From the NCBI RefSeq assembly GCF_008905045.1, contig NZ_VWMY01000025.1:88332-152331 (forward strand): a stretch of DNA of 64,000 nucleotides. Reading direction: 5' to 3'. The position numbers and the translations under genes were made by a program. This document shows positions 1 to 7,638 of this stretch, in pieces. The DNA comes from Streptomyces albicerus (lineage in GTDB: Bacteria; Actinomycetota; Actinomycetes; Streptomycetales; Streptomycetaceae). Under the pieces are notes generated by a model, which made no database searches, was not told the DNA's origin, and was given only the letters and a program-made list of their open reading frames with translations. Each line of letters opens with the position of its first letter. Positions within the stretch are counted from its first letter, which is position 1.

Positions 1-93
1 GTCGAGCCCCTCGAACTCCGTGGCCACCGTCCGCAGCCCCACCCCGGCCGTGTGCAGATCCTCGGTGGAGACCCTGAGCCGCTCGCCGCTCAT
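1..93 (-). CDS. WXG100-like (ESAT-6 family) protein, 3' part outside window
   Basis: The first 31 codons are visible, starting MSGERLRVSTEDLHTAG and running off the left edge in frame. The short polar start leading into a helix (DLHTAGVGLRTVATEFEGL) is typical of the first helix of WXG100 proteins, small helical-hairpin substrates of type VII secretion. The start codon overlaps the stop of the upstream gene (ATGA at 90-93), so the two are probably translationally coupled. The WxG turn itself would lie outside the window, so the family call is inference from the helix, size and neighbours. Confidence 0.55.
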   Translation of the reverse strand, partial: MSGERLRVSTEDLHTAGVGLRTVATEFEGLD

Positions 94-734
94 CCCTGTT
101 GCCCCCGTGCTTCCTGCGTTTCTTGAGCTTCCTGAGTCTTTTTCTGCCAGCGGAGAGTACCGGCGACCGCGTCGAAGAGCTCCACCATCGCGTCCGCGAT
201 CGGCTCCAGCGGGGTGCTGAACGTCAGCATCAGCACTTCGTCCCGATCCGGTACGGGCACGAAGTACTCCACGATGGTGTCCTCGAACTCGGTACCGAGC
301 CGCCGGGCTTCCCGGGTCCGCTCCGTGCGTCGCCGACGAGCCGCCCGTCCGGCGGCAGGCAGCCGTGCGGGAGCCACCTCGCCCTTGCCCGCCAGTGCTG
401 AGACCGCATCAAGGCTGTCGAATCGCTGGTGGATACGAGAGATCAGCAGGGAAGCGGACAGAGGGATGCCCGCTGCTTCCAGGAACGAGAGGTAGAGCAC
501 CACTCCGCCCTGTTCGGCACCCGCCTCGGCGGCACCCAGCAACTGCTCCTCCGACCGGCGGCGAAGCACTGGCTGGTCGTCCACGCCGGCGAACTGCCTC
601 TTGATCAAGGCGCTCACGGATGCTTGCCGCTGCTCCAAGGGCTGGAGCGGAATGCGATACCAGTCTTCGGGAGTGATCAGGCCGAAGACGTTCTCACCCT
701 CGGCGGTCCGGTCGGCCGGCGCGGTCTGTTGCAT
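90..734 (-). CDS. hypothetical protein, divergent member of a local paralogous family
   Basis: A 214-residue soluble protein with no signal peptide or membrane segment; I do not recognise the family with certainty. It starts with a WYRIPL segment near residue 27 and ends with a beta-rich stretch (YFVPVPDRDEVLMLTFST) followed by a helix and TLRW. The same layout ends the 8953-9600 protein (TFIPVPGQEGKVALVAGSS, then a helix and TFRF), so they look like distant paralogues. The WY..P start and beta-beta-helix end recall the PsbP/LpqN-like fold, which is inference only. ATG 734 is preferred over TTG 800, although neither has a clear ribosome site. The gene is coupled to the WXG100-like gene by a 4-base overlap. 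Confidence 0.6.
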   Translation of the reverse strand: MQQTAPADRTAEGENVFGLITPEDWYRIPLQPLEQRQASVSALIKRQFAGVDDQPVLRRRSEEQLLGAAEAGAEQGGVVLYLSFLEAAGIPLSASLLISRIHQRFDSLDAVSALAGKGEVAPARLPAAGRAARRRRTERTREARRLGTEFEDTIVEYFVPVPDRDEVLMLTFSTPLEPIADAMVELFDAVAGTLRWQKKTQEAQETQEARGQQG

Positions 735-904
735 GCCGACAGACGCTAGCCGTGGGGATCGCGTTTTCGCCACAGCGAACTTTTCCGCGAGAGGCAACAA
801 ACGGGATCAATTCGGTTCGAGCGCACCGGCGCCAGCGGTGGGCTGAGTCCGCTAGGGGTCGGCTCGGGCTGTCAGAGGGCATTTCACCCACATCAAACGA
901 CCTC

Positions 905-1496
905 TCAGGCCTCGTCTCCGATCCAGATGCTTCGGGCGAAGTCGTCGATGGCGTCCAAGGAGGCTTCGAGGAGGTCGGGGTCGTCGTAGTGGCCCTTGAG
1001 GACCAGGTCGACGTCGCGGGGCCGGGTCGTTCCAGGCGTAGGCGACGGAGGTGATCGGGCCACCGTCGGGGCGGATCCAACTGCGCACGCAGCGCAGGCC
1101 CTCGCCGAAGTGGGGCGAGACGAAGGGGGCAGTGTCCACGCTCCGGCTGGCAGTGGTGGTCGTGGGGTCGGGTTCGATCAGCAGGCTCAGATGCCGGGCG
1201 CTGTGTTCCTCATCGCAGGCGAACTGCTTCGTGAAGAGGACGAGTGGTGCCACCTGAGGCGGCATCGAGCCGAAGAGGAACGCCTGCTCGGCCTTGACGT
1301 GGTCGCGCAGCATGGCGGCCGAGCTCTCCAGGAACTTCCTCGACTGCCGCTTCTCACGCCAGGTGAGCTTGCGTCGGTGGAGCAGGGCAATCGCCTTGAG
1401 TTGCAGGTCCAGCCACTGTGAGAACTCCGACCCGGTGCCATGCAGGGGCATGTGGTACCACATGGCCGGGTCGGAATCGGTCTCGACGATCGTCAT
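905..1496 (-). pseudogene. hypothetical protein of the same local family, frameshifted near 1018-1021
   Basis: From ATG 1496 (CAGGAG seven bases upstream) the frame is good for about 155 residues, starting MTIVETDSDPAMWYHMPLHG and reaching SVAYAWNDPA. It then turns into an arginine/proline-rich shadow. If one base of the four-base G run at 1018-1021 is removed, the reading continues RDVDLVLKGHYDDPDLLEA and DDFARSIWIGDEA to a stop at 905-907, giving about 196 residues. The restored end (beta strand, helix, FARSIWI) matches the C-terminal pattern of the neighbouring paralogues. This is either a real inactivating +1 shift or a one-base sequencing error in a homopolymer. Function unknown. Confidence 0.75.
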
Positions 1497-1532
1497 GCGG
1501 GGCTCCTGCTCCAGCGGAAGGCGGTCAGTACG

Positions 1533-2291
1533 TCATTCCGCGCCCGCGCCCGCGCCATCGCTCGCATCCGCGCCCGCCTCCTCATCCTGCGTCGGATCCG
1601 TGAAGGACACCGTCTGAAGGACGGCCGACATCAGGGCGTAGATCTCGGCCCACTGGTCCATGGAGGCTGTGTAGAGAGTGAAGACCGCGGTGAACGGGCC
1701 TGTGGGAAAGGGGACATGGACCTGGATCTGGCCGGTGAGGAGCGTTGTCTCCTCGCCGCTCCCCGTCATCTCCGGGCCGAGCCTGTACTCGCGCACGGTG
1801 ATGCAGGACACCGCAGGACCGCACGGCAGGTCCAGCCAGATGGCGTCGTTGAGCGGGTCACTGGAGAGAGCCGCGAGGATGCCCTGGGCGACGACGTCGG
1901 TATCCGGGTCGGCCTGGTCCGTCGGGGCGATAGCTATGGTGAGTGCGCATTGGGCGACGCCCTCGGAAGGTTCGTACCTGATCACTTCCCCGTCCGCCGC
2001 GTCGTCTTCCTCCGCTGTGGAAAACAGGCCCATCGCGGCGTAGGAGACACCGGTGTCGCCCATGAGCTCGGCTATTGCCGCATAGTAGGGGGCCGCTGGT
2101 TCCCAGATGCGTTCGTCTCCTCGGGAGTACAGCTCTCGTACGAAGGAGAGGGCGCGCTCAGTGCGTTCCGCGGGCGTGGCGGCGATGGGAAGGGCGAAGA
2201 AGCCTTCTGGGGCGAGGAACCAGAAGGGCGGCAGGTTCCCGTTGGCAGGACTGACGTGCAGGGCGTTCGTGGAGTTGGCGGCGGGGGTCAT
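1533..2291 (-). CDS. hypothetical protein, local paralogous family
   Basis: A 252-residue soluble, acidic protein. The N-terminal FWFLAPEGFFALPI segment corresponds to the WYRIPL/MWYHMPL starts of the neighbours. The C-terminal part (VHVPFPTGPFTAVFTLYTAS, helix, LQTVSF) has the same strand-strand-helix-strand order. The tail is rich in Ala, Asp and Glu. It sits 36 bases before the frameshifted gene and 40 after the next one, so it is probably in the same minus-strand operon. No catalytic motif is visible. Its place among WXG and effector genes suggests a role tied to type VII substrates, such as chaperone, adaptor or immunity, but this is speculation. Confidence 0.65.
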   Translation of the reverse strand: MTPAANSTNALHVSPANGNLPPFWFLAPEGFFALPIAATPAERTERALSFVRELYSRGDERIWEPAAPYYAAIAELMGDTGVSYAAMGLFSTAEEDDAADGEVIRYEPSEGVAQCALTIAIAPTDQADPDTDVVAQGILAALSSDPLNDAIWLDLPCGPAVSCITVREYRLGPEMTGSGEETTLLTGQIQVHVPFPTGPFTAVFTLYTASMDQWAEIYALMSAVLQTVSFTDPTQDEEAGADASDGAGAGAE

Positions 2292-2331
2292 GTGGATTGG
2301 CAGGCCGTTCCGATCGAGTGCAGCGCGAATA

Positions 2332-3249
2332 TCAGGTCAGGAAGTCTTCCGGGTGGTACTCCGTGATCTTGAGTTCGGCGCCGTTCTCATTCATGACCGT
2401 GTCCAGGCTGGAGTGACCGAAGAGCGCGTTGATTGTGCTCGGTGCCAGAACCTCGATACGGAAGCAGCCGCACGGGTTCCGCTTCACCAGGGGGGGTTGG
2501 GAATCCGGGGCTTGGGCCGCCGCGAAAGTCTCTGCGGTGTCCCGCTGTGCTGGCGTGAGCGAGTCCAACGGAATGAAGTCAAGAGGTTCGATCAGATACC
2601 GGGTGAGCCTCTCTCGGCTCACACTGCCCAGCCTGCACCATGAGCCGTCCGTAAAGAAGATCTTCACGTCATGGCCGAGTTTGAAGTCCCGTGGTTCAAC
2701 TTTTGCGATGGCGGATCGAGGGGTCTCCCAGAGCAACTCGTCGTCAATGCGTTTGTCGTTCCCTTTGACATAAGGGAAACCCACGATCACGAGCCGACGG
2801 TCGGTGACGACCGCGTGTGTGCGGTAGCGCTTCTCGGAGGAGCGGCCGGGATCCAGCTGCCAGGGCATGGTGCGGGCGATCGTGCCCGGCGCGGCCCACA
2901 TGACAGGAAAGTCGTCGATCTCGTCCGCCTGGTCGTGCGAGGTGTTCGTACCGTGCCCGGTACCTGGAGTGCCCCCGATATTTCCGCCATGGGAAGAGAG
3001 AAAGCTCAGGACTGCGACGCCCGCGGCGATCGCGGCGCCCTTGACGGTATTCCGTGCCACCGTGCCGCCCGTTGAACGGGCTGTGTATATCGGGCCTGCG
3101 GGCCAGCCAACTAGTTCATCCTGAATGTCGTTGCGTTGGGTGTCGCGGAACCATCGCATTCCGCTGACACGCATGGCCTCACCTGTGGCAAAGGCGACCG
3201 GAGCGCGGGTGAGAAGTGTCTCGTCCGATTCGGGCTGCCAGACGCTCAT
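2332..3249 (-). CDS. membrane-anchored protein with PH/GRAM-like domain
   Basis: 305 residues from ATG 3249 (MSVWQPESDE), chosen over an upstream in-frame codon because GGAGG lies 12 bases before it and the upstream residues look non-coding. One hydrophobic helix (KGAAIAAGVAVLSFLSS) lies near residues 71-87, followed by a Gly/Thr/His-rich linker. Residues about 145-215 contain THAVVTDRRLVIVGFP and VKIFFTDGSWCRLGS, which resembles a bacterial PH or GRAM-like domain. It follows the WxG effector-like gene by 105 bases, so it may be its immunity or accessory partner. No enzyme motif is seen. Confidence 0.65.
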   Translation of the reverse strand: MSVWQPESDETLLTRAPVAFATGEAMRVSGMRWFRDTQRNDIQDELVGWPAGPIYTARSTGGTVARNTVKGAAIAAGVAVLSFLSSHGGNIGGTPGTGHGTNTSHDQADEIDDFPVMWAAPGTIARTMPWQLDPGRSSEKRYRTHAVVTDRRLVIVGFPYVKGNDKRIDDELLWETPRSAIAKVEPRDFKLGHDVKIFFTDGSWCRLGSVSRERLTRYLIEPLDFIPLDSLTPAQRDTAETFAAAQAPDSQPPLVKRNPCGCFRIEVLAPSTINALFGHSSLDTVMNENGAELKITEYHPEDFLT

Positions 3250-3354
3250 ATCAGTATGAATCCTCCTTCGCGGCGGTTTTGGGTCAGGGCGCTTTCGCAG
3301 GCCACCTTGCCACACCGCGTCGAACGCTCAGCTGACCGAGGGCGATTTCTCAAA

Positions 3355-4587
3355 CTAGTCACCCGTCACATGCCCGTAGACCTTGGGCGCAACCTTGAGG
3401 CCGGCGTCGACAGCCATGGCGCCAACTCCGAACGGGTTGATGTTTACCCCGGGGATGAGGTTCGCTCCCTTGGAGCCGATCAACTGGCCTTGGTGATAGC
3501 CCGCGACGGAGAGGCCTCCCATGCGTGACATCAAGCCGCTGCTCGTATGGGCGACCTGGTAGACGTCTTCGGACATGCCTCCGATCTTCACCAAGCCGGC
3601 CTTGCCAAGCCCGCCGGTGATGTTCGCGGATTCCTGTCCGAAGGACAGCAGGACTCGCGAACTACCGATTCTGGTCGACTCAAAGCCCTTGCCGAGCCTG
3701 CCCGCGGTGACTGCGGCCTTGCCCGCGCCGACCACCTTGACGCCCTTGCCGAACATCCCAATACCCGGCAAGAGCCCCACCGCGTCGAGACCGAGCTGAG
3801 TCCAACTCACATCCGCGCCGGCCGCTTTGGCCACTCCGTGGGCGGCCAGGGAGAGCCCCGCGCCGATGAGTGCTGCCGTGCCGAAGATGGCCGCGAGGGG
3901 CGGGAACGGAAGCGTGACGATGGCCAGCATGCCGAGCACCGCGGTGATGTCACTGAGCACGTCGCCGATCATTTTGATGAGGTCGGCGTGTTCCTTCAGC
4001 CAGTCGCCGGTGGCGTCCCAGGCGTTCGAGATCCCCTCGCCCAGCTTGTCCCAGAAACCGGGCTCGTCCGGAGCGATGTCGCCGGCCTTGTCGAGCTCCT
4101 TGCTGATGTTCCCGGCAGCCCGCTTGTAGCGGTCTTCGAGGTCGTAGACCTTGTTCGTGACCTCGTCGACCGCGCCGGAGGCCTTGCCGAGTTCCTCGCT
4201 GCCCTTGCCGTCGCCTTTCTCGTCGGCTTTCTGCTGAGCCGTTTCCTTGGCTTCGAGCTTCTCGCCGGCGGACTTCTCGAGACGGTCCGCCTCGTCCTGG
4301 AAGTCCTGCAGTTCGTTGGCCCACCGGTGCAGCGCGCGTGAGGCCTTGTCGAAGGAGTCGTGGCTCTTGCGGATGAGCGGGGTGACGTCCTTGCCCACGT
4401 ACTCGGTGAAGGCAACCGCCGTCTTGCCCTTCCAGGCACCGGCCTCGATCCGCTCCAACTCGCGGAGAGTGGTGCCGAGATCGCTCGCCAGGCCGCCGAG
4501 TTTCTTGGCGAGGTCCCTGGTGTCGTCGACGTCTCCCGGCGTCGGATCCCAGCCTATGTTCGGGAAGGCGGGGCGCTTGCCGGCCAC
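3355..4587 (-). CDS. WxG-leader type VII effector-like protein without recognised cargo domain
   Basis: 410 residues from GTG 4587, only two bases after the stop of the WXG-like gene. The first about 120 residues parallel the RHS toxin at 9733: MAGKRP, DPTPGD, LAKKL, then the turn motif AWKGKTA (W52-K-G) and a long second helix. A Lys/Glu coiled-coil region (about 100-160) and a hydrophobic block (about 205-265, DVLSDITAVLGMLAIVTLPF) follow. The C-terminus is glycine-rich and ends KVYGHVTGD. The WxG helical hairpin plus hydrophobic middle is the delivery part of ESX-exported polymorphic toxins. Here no RHS repeats or nuclease domain follows, so the C-terminus could be a pore-former or an unknown toxin, or the protein could be structural. 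Confidence 0.65.
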   Translation of the reverse strand: MAGKRPAFPNIGWDPTPGDVDDTRDLAKKLGGLASDLGTTLRELERIEAGAWKGKTAVAFTEYVGKDVTPLIRKSHDSFDKASRALHRWANELQDFQDEADRLEKSAGEKLEAKETAQQKADEKGDGKGSEELGKASGAVDEVTNKVYDLEDRYKRAAGNISKELDKAGDIAPDEPGFWDKLGEGISNAWDATGDWLKEHADLIKMIGDVLSDITAVLGMLAIVTLPFPPLAAIFGTAALIGAGLSLAAHGVAKAAGADVSWTQLGLDAVGLLPGIGMFGKGVKVVGAGKAAVTAGRLGKGFESTRIGSSRVLLSFGQESANITGGLGKAGLVKIGGMSEDVYQVAHTSSGLMSRMGGLSVAGYHQGQLIGSKGANLIPGVNINPFGVGAMAVDAGLKVAPKVYGHVTGD

Positions 4588-4589
4588 GA

Positions 4590-4889
4590 TTACTTGCCCT
4601 TCTTCTTCGTCTTGAGGGACTCGGCGAGATCGTGGTCGAGCTTGCCGAATTCCTCACCTATCTTGTTGATCATCTTCACGGCGCCGTGCGTGTGCTTGCC
4701 GAGCTGTTTGATGCCGTAGCCCCAGTCGTCGGCGAACTCGTGTACGTCCTCGATGAGTTTGCTCTCCCCGACCGCGGAGCCGTCGGCGCCGCGGAGCGTG
4801 CGGCGCGCGGTGTCCATTCGGTCGCTGATCGTCGAGAAGGTCTTCTTCAGATCTTCGAAGACGGTGTCTTCGAGACGGAGGTCACTCAT
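4590..4889 (-). CDS. WXG100-like small secreted-type protein
   Basis: 99 residues from ATG 4889 (MSDLRLEDTVFEDLKKTF). It is all helical by composition, with a Trp-Gly turn between helices (FADDWGYGIKQLGK) and the end FGKLDHDLAESLK followed by a lysine tail. The 111-residue protein at 24918 has the same order (FESNWEDGREDI, then FKKLDDDLAKQV), so the two are paralogues. The size and helix-W-helix pattern fit ESAT-6/WXG100 type VII substrates or effector partners. It is coupled to the effector-like gene two bases downstream, suggesting they are made together and may pair. Confidence 0.65.
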   Translation of the reverse strand: MSDLRLEDTVFEDLKKTFSTISDRMDTARRTLRGADGSAVGESKLIEDVHEFADDWGYGIKQLGKHTHGAVKMINKIGEEFGKLDHDLAESLKTKKKGK

Positions 4890-4977
4890 GTTGTGGTCCG
4901 GGTTCCCTGAGTGTTCGTCAGTGGGGGGAGAGGGAGGAGGAGTAGTGGCTGTGGTTCTTAGGTTGGGGGGAGAGGCA

Positions 4978-5007
4978 CGGCCGGTTCCGTGCGTACGGAA
5001 CCGGCCG
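4978..5007 (-). terminator. 13-bp perfect hairpin after the secreted-protein gene
   Basis: The arm GGCCGGTTCCGT (4979-4990), a GCGT loop and ACGGAACCGGCC (4995-5006) form a perfect stem, with one extra C-G pair outside. It lies 17 bases beyond the stop of the secreted-protein gene and 88 bases before the WXG-like start, so it should stop or attenuate transcription between them. No T-run follows, as is common in Streptomyces. Confidence 0.75.
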
Positions 5008-5024
5008 CAGACCACGTGCTCCGC

Positions 5025-6107
5025 TCAGCGGTTGACGGCCTGGATTTCCTCGACGGTGATGTCCTGGACGGCCTCGACCGTGCCGTCGGGCAGGCCCACC
5101 GCACCGGCCTGGCCGGTGCCCGTCCAGCTGATCTCCCAGGTGAGGGATGCCTTGAGGGGGAATGTCCCGCCGTCGGAGGAGCGGCCGTAGACAATGCCGC
5201 AGGGCGGGGTTTCCTTGGCCTTCCCCTTGGCGTAGGGCTCGCCGATCCTGCCGTCGACGATGAGGCATTCACCGTTGGCGGGGATGGTCTTGGCGTCTTC
5301 GGTGCCGGGGTCGAGGGTGAGGGACTTGGGGGTGGCCGTCGTCGTCGCCTGGATGTTGAAGCCGGGGACGTTGATGGCCGCCGTCGCCTCGACGTCGTCG
5401 AAGACTGCCTCGTCCAGCCAGGCCCAAGTCGGCAGGTTCACCTTGGTGTTGGCCTCGGGAGCGAGGGTGACCTCGGTATCGGGGAGTTGCATGTGCTGGT
5501 ACGCGAGGGCGGCGAGCATCTCCGGCGTGATGGCCTCTTCGTACTGGGGCGGCGGGGCCTCGCCGTTGTCGACCCAGAAGGGTAGGTCGGTGCACGATTT
5601 CCGCTTGAGATAGTCCGGCTCGTCGGGGTTTTCGACGCCGGCCCAGAACATCCCCTCGCCGTCCTTCTCGACGTTGTAGTCCTTGTAGCCGGGGGTGTCG
5701 GTCCAGCCGTAGTCGTCCTCGTAGTGGCGCTCCATCTCGCCTATCGCGGCGCCTGCGTGGCCGGTCATGCCGGGTGCGTCCTTGGCGCTTGCGATGTCCT
5801 TGGACATCTTCTTCTTGAAGTCCTTGGCGCCGAGGTAGGGGGCGTACCAGCAGGGGGGCGGCGTCCAGTTGACGTCGGAGGAGGCCACGTTTCCGCTGCC
5901 GCCCTTGGCGACGGCGCCGGAGTACTGGATTCGTGCGGCGGCGTAGATGCCGGTTTCGTCGGCGCCGCCCTTCTCTTCCGCGCCGCCGCCCTTGCCCGTA
6001 TCCACTGGTTCTGCCGCGGAGTTGGGTGCCGTGAGGATCAGAGTGCCGATCGCGAGGGTCAGGGCAGCGGTGCTGGTGCCGAGGGCCGTACGCCGTGACC
6101 TGTTCAC
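5025..6107 (-). CDS. secreted protein, paired with the upstream lipoprotein
   Basis: 360 residues from GTG 6107, which overlaps the lipoprotein stop (GTGA) and has GGAG eight bases upstream. An N-terminal signal peptide (VNRSRRTALG, then a hydrophobic core ending NSAAEP, about residues 1-31) predicts export. The mature protein is rich in Trp, Tyr, Pro and Asp, has Cys residues in PPCWYAP, KSCTDL, NGECLIV and TPPCGI (possible disulfides), and ends VEEIQAVNR. A clear paralogue lies at 25387-26469 (PTWxWLD, LxPGTEDA, TPPCGI, IQSINR). The family is unknown to me; no catalytic motif is apparent. Context suggests an extracytoplasmic partner of the lipoprotein. Confidence 0.7.
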   Translation of the reverse strand: MNRSRRTALGTSTAALTLAIGTLILTAPNSAAEPVDTGKGGGAEEKGGADETGIYAAARIQYSGAVAKGGSGNVASSDVNWTPPPCWYAPYLGAKDFKKKMSKDIASAKDAPGMTGHAGAAIGEMERHYEDDYGWTDTPGYKDYNVEKDGEGMFWAGVENPDEPDYLKRKSCTDLPFWVDNGEAPPPQYEEAITPEMLAALAYQHMQLPDTEVTLAPEANTKVNLPTWAWLDEAVFDDVEATAAINVPGFNIQATTTATPKSLTLDPGTEDAKTIPANGECLIVDGRIGEPYAKGKAKETPPCGIVYGRSSDGGTFPLKASLTWEISWTGTGQAGAVGLPDGTVEAVQDITVEEIQAVNR

Positions 6108-6775
6108 CGGCACTTCTCCGCCTTCGTCTCGACGAACACCTTGGATGCCTGCCACAGGCCTTCGCCTGTGGGGAACTTGACCATGATGATCTTGTAGTAA
6201 GCGAAGTCCTTGAGGCTGGGCTCGGCCTTCAGGACCTTCCCCGTCTTGACCTCTTTGCCGAGGAACTTCCCGGTGTCCGCGCAGAACGCGACCTCCACGG
6301 AGTTGCCGTTCGGGGCAGACCGTGTGGTGGCTTCGTAGTGACGGCGGGTGCCGGTTGCGGTCCAGCCGCCCTTGATCCATTCGTTGATCTGGACCTTCGC
6401 GTAGTGGAGTCCCTCGCCGGTGGCGTAGGCGGCCACGGCCGCGTCCTTGGTCGTGCGCTTGTCGACGCCCCGGTAGATGGCGCGGAGGTAGTTGGCGGCG
6501 TCGTCCATCGCGGCCGCCTCGTTCTTGTCCTTCGGCTTGTCCCAGTCGAAGACCAGGTTCATGTCCTTGGGCAGGGACACGTCCACGCCGTCCGGCTTGT
6601 CCTCTGCCGGTGCGCCCGAGGGCTCCGCCGACTTCTTGGGCTTCTCCGCTCCCTGTTCGGCGCCGGCGATCTTGTCGTTGTCGCTGGACTTGTCGTCCCC
6701 GCCGCCGCAGGCCGTGAGCAGCAGGGCTGCGGTCGCGGCGAACGCGGCAGCAACGGGCAAAGTGCGGCGCTTCAC
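6104..6775 (-). CDS. lipoprotein, NTF2-like in appearance
   Basis: 223 residues from GTG 6775, with a G-rich ribosome site about six bases upstream. A lipobox (ALLLTAC) at about residues 16-22 predicts lipid attachment to the outer membrane face. A Ser/Lys/Glu linker and then a globular domain (MNLVFDWDKP, ANYLRAIYRG, WIKGGWTATGTRRHYEA) follow. It is a paralogue of the 26466-27113 lipoprotein, sharing LLLTACGGGDD, LNLVFDxDKP, KGGWTxTGT and GKxxKTGK. The helical start followed by W-rich strands resembles NTF2-like lipoproteins, which is inference. It is the first gene of a two-gene operon with the secreted protein. Confidence 0.75.
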   Translation of the reverse strand: MKRRTLPVAAAFAATAALLLTACGGGDDKSSDNDKIAGAEQGAEKPKKSAEPSGAPAEDKPDGVDVSLPKDMNLVFDWDKPKDKNEAAAMDDAANYLRAIYRGVDKRTTKDAAVAAYATGEGLHYAKVQINEWIKGGWTATGTRRHYEATTRSAPNGNSVEVAFCADTGKFLGKEVKTGKVLKAEPSLKDFAYYKIIMVKFPTGEGLWQASKVFVETKAEKCR

Positions 6776-6997
6776 AGTGAACCCCCGTGAGACAAAGATG
6801 CATTCAAGAGCAACGACCGTATCCATGTGACGAACGGTTTCGCTACCGCGAACTTCCTTGCATGGCTGGTCGGACACGGATAAATCGGACAAGTCGCTGG
6901 CGCTTGTGGCCCGATCGTGTCTGGTCCCACAGCGGTCCCGAACGCTAGGCGCGCGTCCGGGACCGCGGTGTGGTGTCTTCCGCTGCTCCGCTGCGCC

Positions 6998-7186
6998 TCA
7001 GGTCTCCTGAGGCGTCGGCGCCGGGAGTTCCAGAGCGTCGGTCATGGGCGGGTAGTGGTCGGCGCACTCGCTGCATGCGTACACGTTGAAGCCGGGGCCT
7101 GTCGCCGCGTGCACCTCGTGGACGAGGACTGGGTGGCGCGTGGTGCAGTGGCAGCGGGCGCGCATCCGTACGGCGGGGCGCGTCAT
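6998..7186 (-). CDS. small protein with Cys-pair motif
   Basis: 62 residues from ATG 7186, overlapping the stop of the upstream gene (ATGA at 7183-7186). Cysteines occur as RCHC and CSEC with nearby His residues (CHCTTRHPVLVHEVHAAT), so it could bind zinc. It forms a two-gene unit with the 98-residue gene, divergent from the GntR regulator. Such small Cys-rich partners are frequent beside short GntR regulators in Streptomyces; the function is unknown. Confidence 0.6.
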   Translation of the reverse strand: MTRPAVRMRARCHCTTRHPVLVHEVHAATGPGFNVYACSECADHYPPMTDALELPAPTPQET

Positions 7187-7479
7187 CGGGCGGTCACCGG
7201 GATGCCGTGGATGTGGTCCGGGCCGACGTCGATACCGAGTGTCGCGAGGTAGAGGGCGCGGCGGCGTTCGCGTTGGCGGCGGTGTTCGGCGGGGTTCAGG
7301 ACGTAGGGGCGTACGAGGCGGGATGCGTTGCCGTCGAGGATCTCGGTGAAGCGGGGTGGTGGGGCGGGGGTGAACCGGAGGGGCGGGATCGGGATCGCTC
7401 CGAGACGGTGGCGGCCCCGGGGACGCGGGGTGCAAATGCCCAGCACCCACGCGAGAAAGCGAACGGTATGGTCCAGCAT
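7183..7479 (-). CDS. small basic hypothetical protein
   Basis: 98 residues from ATG 7479 with CAGGAG seven bases upstream. It begins MLDHTVRFLAWVLGI, is rich in Arg and Pro (TPRPRGRHRLG), and ends DVGPDHIHGIPVTAR. No domain is recognised. It is translated with the downstream Cys-pair gene and divergently from the GntR regulator. The shared upstream palindrome suggests that regulator controls it. Confidence 0.6.
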   Translation of the reverse strand: MLDHTVRFLAWVLGICTPRPRGRHRLGAIPIPPLRFTPAPPPRFTEILDGNASRLVRPYVLNPAEHRRQRERRRALYLATLGIDVGPDHIHGIPVTAR

Positions 7480-7558
7480 GTTGGCGCTCCTGCTTTGTGG
7501 TTAGCGTCGGCCATGCCCCGGGACGGTTGCCTCCGTCGCCGGGGTGCAATTAGCCTAC

Positions 7559-7596
7559 ATTGCTGCGCATGTCAGTGCATAGCAGTGCGCAGCAAT
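7559..7596. promoter_or_regulatory. inverted repeat between gntR and the divergent small operon (probable operator)
   Basis: ATTGCTGCGCA (7559-7569) and its exact complement TGCGCAGCAAT (7586-7596) flank 16 bases that hold related pieces (GTGCATAGCAG). More CAGTGCTG-like pieces follow up to 7622. The site lies between two divergent starts (7479 and 7639), where the GntR product would be expected to bind. Confidence 0.6.
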
Positions 7597-7638
7597 AGGG
7601 CCATCGTTGCAGCTCAGTGCTGTTTTACGGTGGTTGTT

